DNA of 64,000 nucleotides, taken from the NCBI RefSeq assembly GCF_046630445.1, contig NC_092337.1, positions 370,379,501 through 370,443,500 on the forward strand. The letters run 5' to 3'. The first letter of the stretch is position 1. Each line of letters begins with the position of its first letter. The notes below the pieces were generated by a model, which worked only from the letters and a program-made list of their open reading frames with translations, made no database searches and was not told the origin of the DNA. A program made the position numbers and the translations under genes. This DNA is from Rutidosis leptorrhynchoides. Lineage: Eukaryota > Streptophyta > Magnoliopsida > Asterales > Asteraceae. Shown here piece by piece: positions 61,380-64,000 of this stretch.

Positions 61380-62540
61380 TAGTTCAATAACATTCATATT
61401 TTAAGCTCGAAAGTTTACAGAATATAGACGCTAATAGTTTCTATATGATGTAACACTGATGGCACGAAGAGATTAATTATTTCAGATAAGAATAGTTATG
61501 AAAATATCTTCAGAAATATGGAGAACATTTATAATGGAAGATACGCTGATATCTTGGAATTTCTAATATCGAAGGATGGTGAAGAAAATTTGTCCGCAAG
61601 AGTTTGGATTCGAAAGCAATGTTTTAGCTAAAGATTTTATCAGAAACAGAATCATCAGATTCTTTAAATACAGAGTGTGGTCCTTGTATTTATCCTTGGT
61701 CTCCTTCGTGGTTAGCTCAATCCGTTTTCCAGTTCTAATTTTTCTGAGCTTTTCCAATATACTATTCTTTATCATTAAACTTCCGACGATTAAGGTCGTT
61801 TACGGTTGTCTACAGTTTCTGTTGCTTCATTCAGCTTTTTTTTTCAACATTCAGAGTATTAATTTTTAGACTGAGTGATGTTCATAATTTCAGAATAAAA
61901 GACCATAATTCTAAAAGATAAATGTTATACATATAACTGTTGATGTAGATATGCTGTGCATTTTCAAAGTACTGATTGCTGACTTCCGATAATTGGTATG
62001 GCAGTTCTCGTTACAATATGCGGATGAGTAGATGATAGGATTTCAATGAATATAATAACTTTTCATAAAGTCAAAGATTAATGAAGTTGCTGGTAAGTTT
62101 ACTGCTAATGTAGTGAGATATAAACAGTTTTCCGGTATCGCTGACGAAAGGTAAACGTATATATCAGGGTTATATTAAGCTAAACCGAGTGAAAAGTCAA
62201 AGTTGACTTACTGGAGCTGTGACAAAATTGGCTAATTTGAAAGGAATTACCAAGTTATTTTGGGTAAAAATAACACTAAGGAATTAGCACAACTACGTGT
62301 TAAACGTTTACTCAGGTTCCGAGTGCTTTCAGGTGCATAACAATAGCATCAATCTTTTCTTCCGTAGATGAAGTGCGGTTGGTTCATTCTCTCAATTGAG
62401 GTATTTTCAAGAATCATGAAAGGTTTGTACTCAGATTGTAATCGTCGAGATACATTTGAGGTTTAAGATGAACTCAAGTGGCAAACTTGAAGAATTGTTT
62501 AGTTTCATATATTATAATCAATATTTTAATTCTTTTTAAC
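61380..62540. other. Gypsy E interior, unreadable
   Basis: No motif found on either strand. Frames at 61563-61869 are open but lack recognisable protein features. Confidence 0.35.
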
Positions 62541-62564
62541 TTGTCCAATGTTATTAGTCCATAA

Positions 62565-62820
62565 TCGATAGTCCACAGTTGACAGTCCAATAATTTATAT
62601 ATAGTTTAATATATAATATTCGAATTGATTAATACGTATCGTGACCGTGTACATGTCTCAGACTTGATCACAACTCAAACTATATATATTATTGTAGAAT
62701 CAACCTCAACCCTGTATAGAGAACTCGATCATTACTGCATATAGAGTGTCTATGGTTATTCCAAATAATATATATAGATGCGTCGATATGATATGTCAAA
62801 ACCTTGTATACATGTCCCGA
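62565..62820 (-). repeat. Fragment of family D LTR
   Basis: The minus strand matches about 49640-49900 of the solo LTR, including TTTTGACATATCATATCGAC, CATAGACACTCTATATGC and GGGTTGAGGTTGATTC. Both ends are missing, so it is a truncated copy. Confidence 0.85.
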
Positions 62821-62828
62821 TATTTAAA

Positions 62829-62990
62829 GTGCGTAAAAATAAATAACAGAAATTTAAATGACGATAAATAAAGTGCGTAAAGTAAATAACAGAAATTAAA
62901 TGACGATAAATAAAATTGCGAGAATATAAATTGCGATAAATAAACTGCGATAAATAAATTGCGATAATTAAATGGTAATACGAAATTAAC
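62829..62990. repeat. Short tandem repeats GATAAATAAA(G/A)TTGCG
   Basis: One about 46-bp unit (AAGTGCGTAAA...ATGACGATAAAT) occurs twice, followed by four copies of a 14-16-bp AAATTGCGATAAAT-type unit. Confidence 0.8.
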
Positions 62991-63542
62991 AGTTAGCTAG
63001 GAACAGTTAGCTAGGATTTTGTTAGCGTGGATTCTTAATAGAATTTCATATTGTTAATTAATCTGTTTCTAATCAATTTTTATTGTGTCCATTATTTCTT
63101 CATTATGCCACTTGTTGGATTCTGATAGGTCAAAATCCAAATATGTAATTGAATTTGAATGAAAATAGTTATTCTTTGGTGAACGGATACGTATATCGGT
63201 GGTTGTAAATAGGATAGTAAATGATCATTGAATCAAATTCGAAGAATGTACAGTGTAACTTATTAATGTGAAATCTAAATATTCCTCGGGTATTACCTAC
63301 CCGTTAAAATATTTTCATCATTAACAGTTTGTACAAAAGAATTTTTAATTACAATCTTTATGAAAACATATATACATATATATTTTCTTCAGATGTAATC
63401 ATGGATTTAATGAGTCAATATGATATTAAACTCATTTGATTTACTGTTAGAACAAGAATATATAATATCAAAAACATTAGAGATTACATAATCGCCATGT
63501 CGAACGAAGATAAATGGTGTATAACGATTCGTAGAATGATGA

Positions 63543-63926
63543 TTATACTCGAGGTACAGAATGAGATGTTGAGGCATGGATTGTTGCAACTTGGGTTGTT
63601 GGTGGTCCTGGTGCCATTGGTGCTGAGGCTGGTGATGTTACTGGTGTTGGTGATACTGCTGGTGCTTGCAAATTGTATACCGTGCTTTCTAAAGTTAATA
63701 CTCGAACTCGGAGTTCTCTAAATTCTTCTACTAACCCCGGTTGGTTATCAGTGTGAGGTAGAGGTCGGATATCTTCTCTAGTTCCGTTAATGGTAGTCTC
63801 AATACGAAAAATTCTTGCAAAAAGGGTATAAACGGTGTTGCGAACAGGTTCACCGGTGAGCGGGTCGAGTACTCCAAGGTTAGGTGGTAGATTCGGTTCA
63901 TGATATGGAGTACCTTCTTCCTTTCT
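63543..63926 (-). pseudogene. Gypsy E gag N-terminal relic
   Basis: A 127-codon minus-strand frame, with no start codon in frame, reads EEGTPYHEPNLPPNLGVLDP, then LTGEPVRNTVYTLFARIFRI. Next comes a coiled segment EEFRELRVRVLTLEST and a Pro/Ala/Ser/Thr-rich linker (PAVSPTPVTSPASAPMAP), stopping at 63543. The layout (folded start, short coil, Pro/Ser linker) is what precedes the capsid domain in plant gypsy gag proteins. The capsid and knuckle do not follow within the window, so the protein is truncated. Similarity is judged from general layout and is moderate. Confidence 0.55.
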
Positions 63927-64000
63927 TCATAGGGTGAGTATGTCGCGAACCCACCCCCATTTTATCCAGTAATCACGGTAGTTGATTGGTTGGTGTGCTC

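Overview
The window is intergenic, repeat-dominated plant nuclear DNA. The LTR families, the plant-type cysteine-rich secretory protein genes and the transposon types fit a eudicot. The gypsy LTR style and inter-element sequences look most like Asteraceae, but that is judgement from memory, not a search. There is no operon structure and no intact housekeeping gene. The only plausible host genes are two paralogous two-domain Gnk2/DUF26 cysteine-rich repeat secretory protein genes (17394-18128 and 34691-35470, both +), which share their upstream regions.

Layout. 1-6500: a degraded Ty3/gypsy element (A, +) with a 667-bp hAT-type MITE (5021-5687) and a diverged internal duplication. 6900-15319: a PIF/Harbinger transposase gene split in frame by a 7.5-kb, minus-strand, gag-only Athila/Tat-like LTR element (7444-14941, 5-bp duplication GTGGC). 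17394-18249: first secretory protein gene, ending in a CAC microsatellite. 18608-27675: a CACTA element (3-bp duplication CAT) carrying exon-intron fragments of two unrelated cellular genes, NSF and a MAP65/PRC1-type microtubule protein. A gypsy element (B, 19810-25643, duplication ACTGC) is inserted inside an NSF exon. 27780-29212: an unrecognised, broken minus-strand coding region. 30936-33946: a young, internally deleted Tnt1-like Copia element (duplication AACTT). 34691-35470: second secretory protein gene. 36960-37128: Harbinger relic. 37147-39461: two adjacent Helitron-like elements. 39720-40807: Copia gag relic (-). 40899-53015: gypsy C (-), in an LTR-internal-LTR-internal arrangement, with a solo LTR of family D (47611-50912, duplication ACTAA) inside one LTR. 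53016-57352: gypsy D (+), LTR plus a short acidic reading frame, cut by gypsy E (-), whose 3' LTR is 57353-60276 and which runs off the window end.

The nesting gives relative ages. The Harbinger gene predates the Athila/Tat insertion. The CACTA and its captured genes predate gypsy B. Gypsy C predates both family D insertions. Gypsy E postdates gypsy D.

The most unusual signals are the gene-capturing CACTA and two RNA-like hairpins that recur in different gypsy families with compensating base changes. One is a small CAACN-loop-N'GTTG hairpin inside a conserved LTR block (five sites). The other is a 22-23-position hairpin in internal regions (three sites) that keeps a mismatch at a fixed place.
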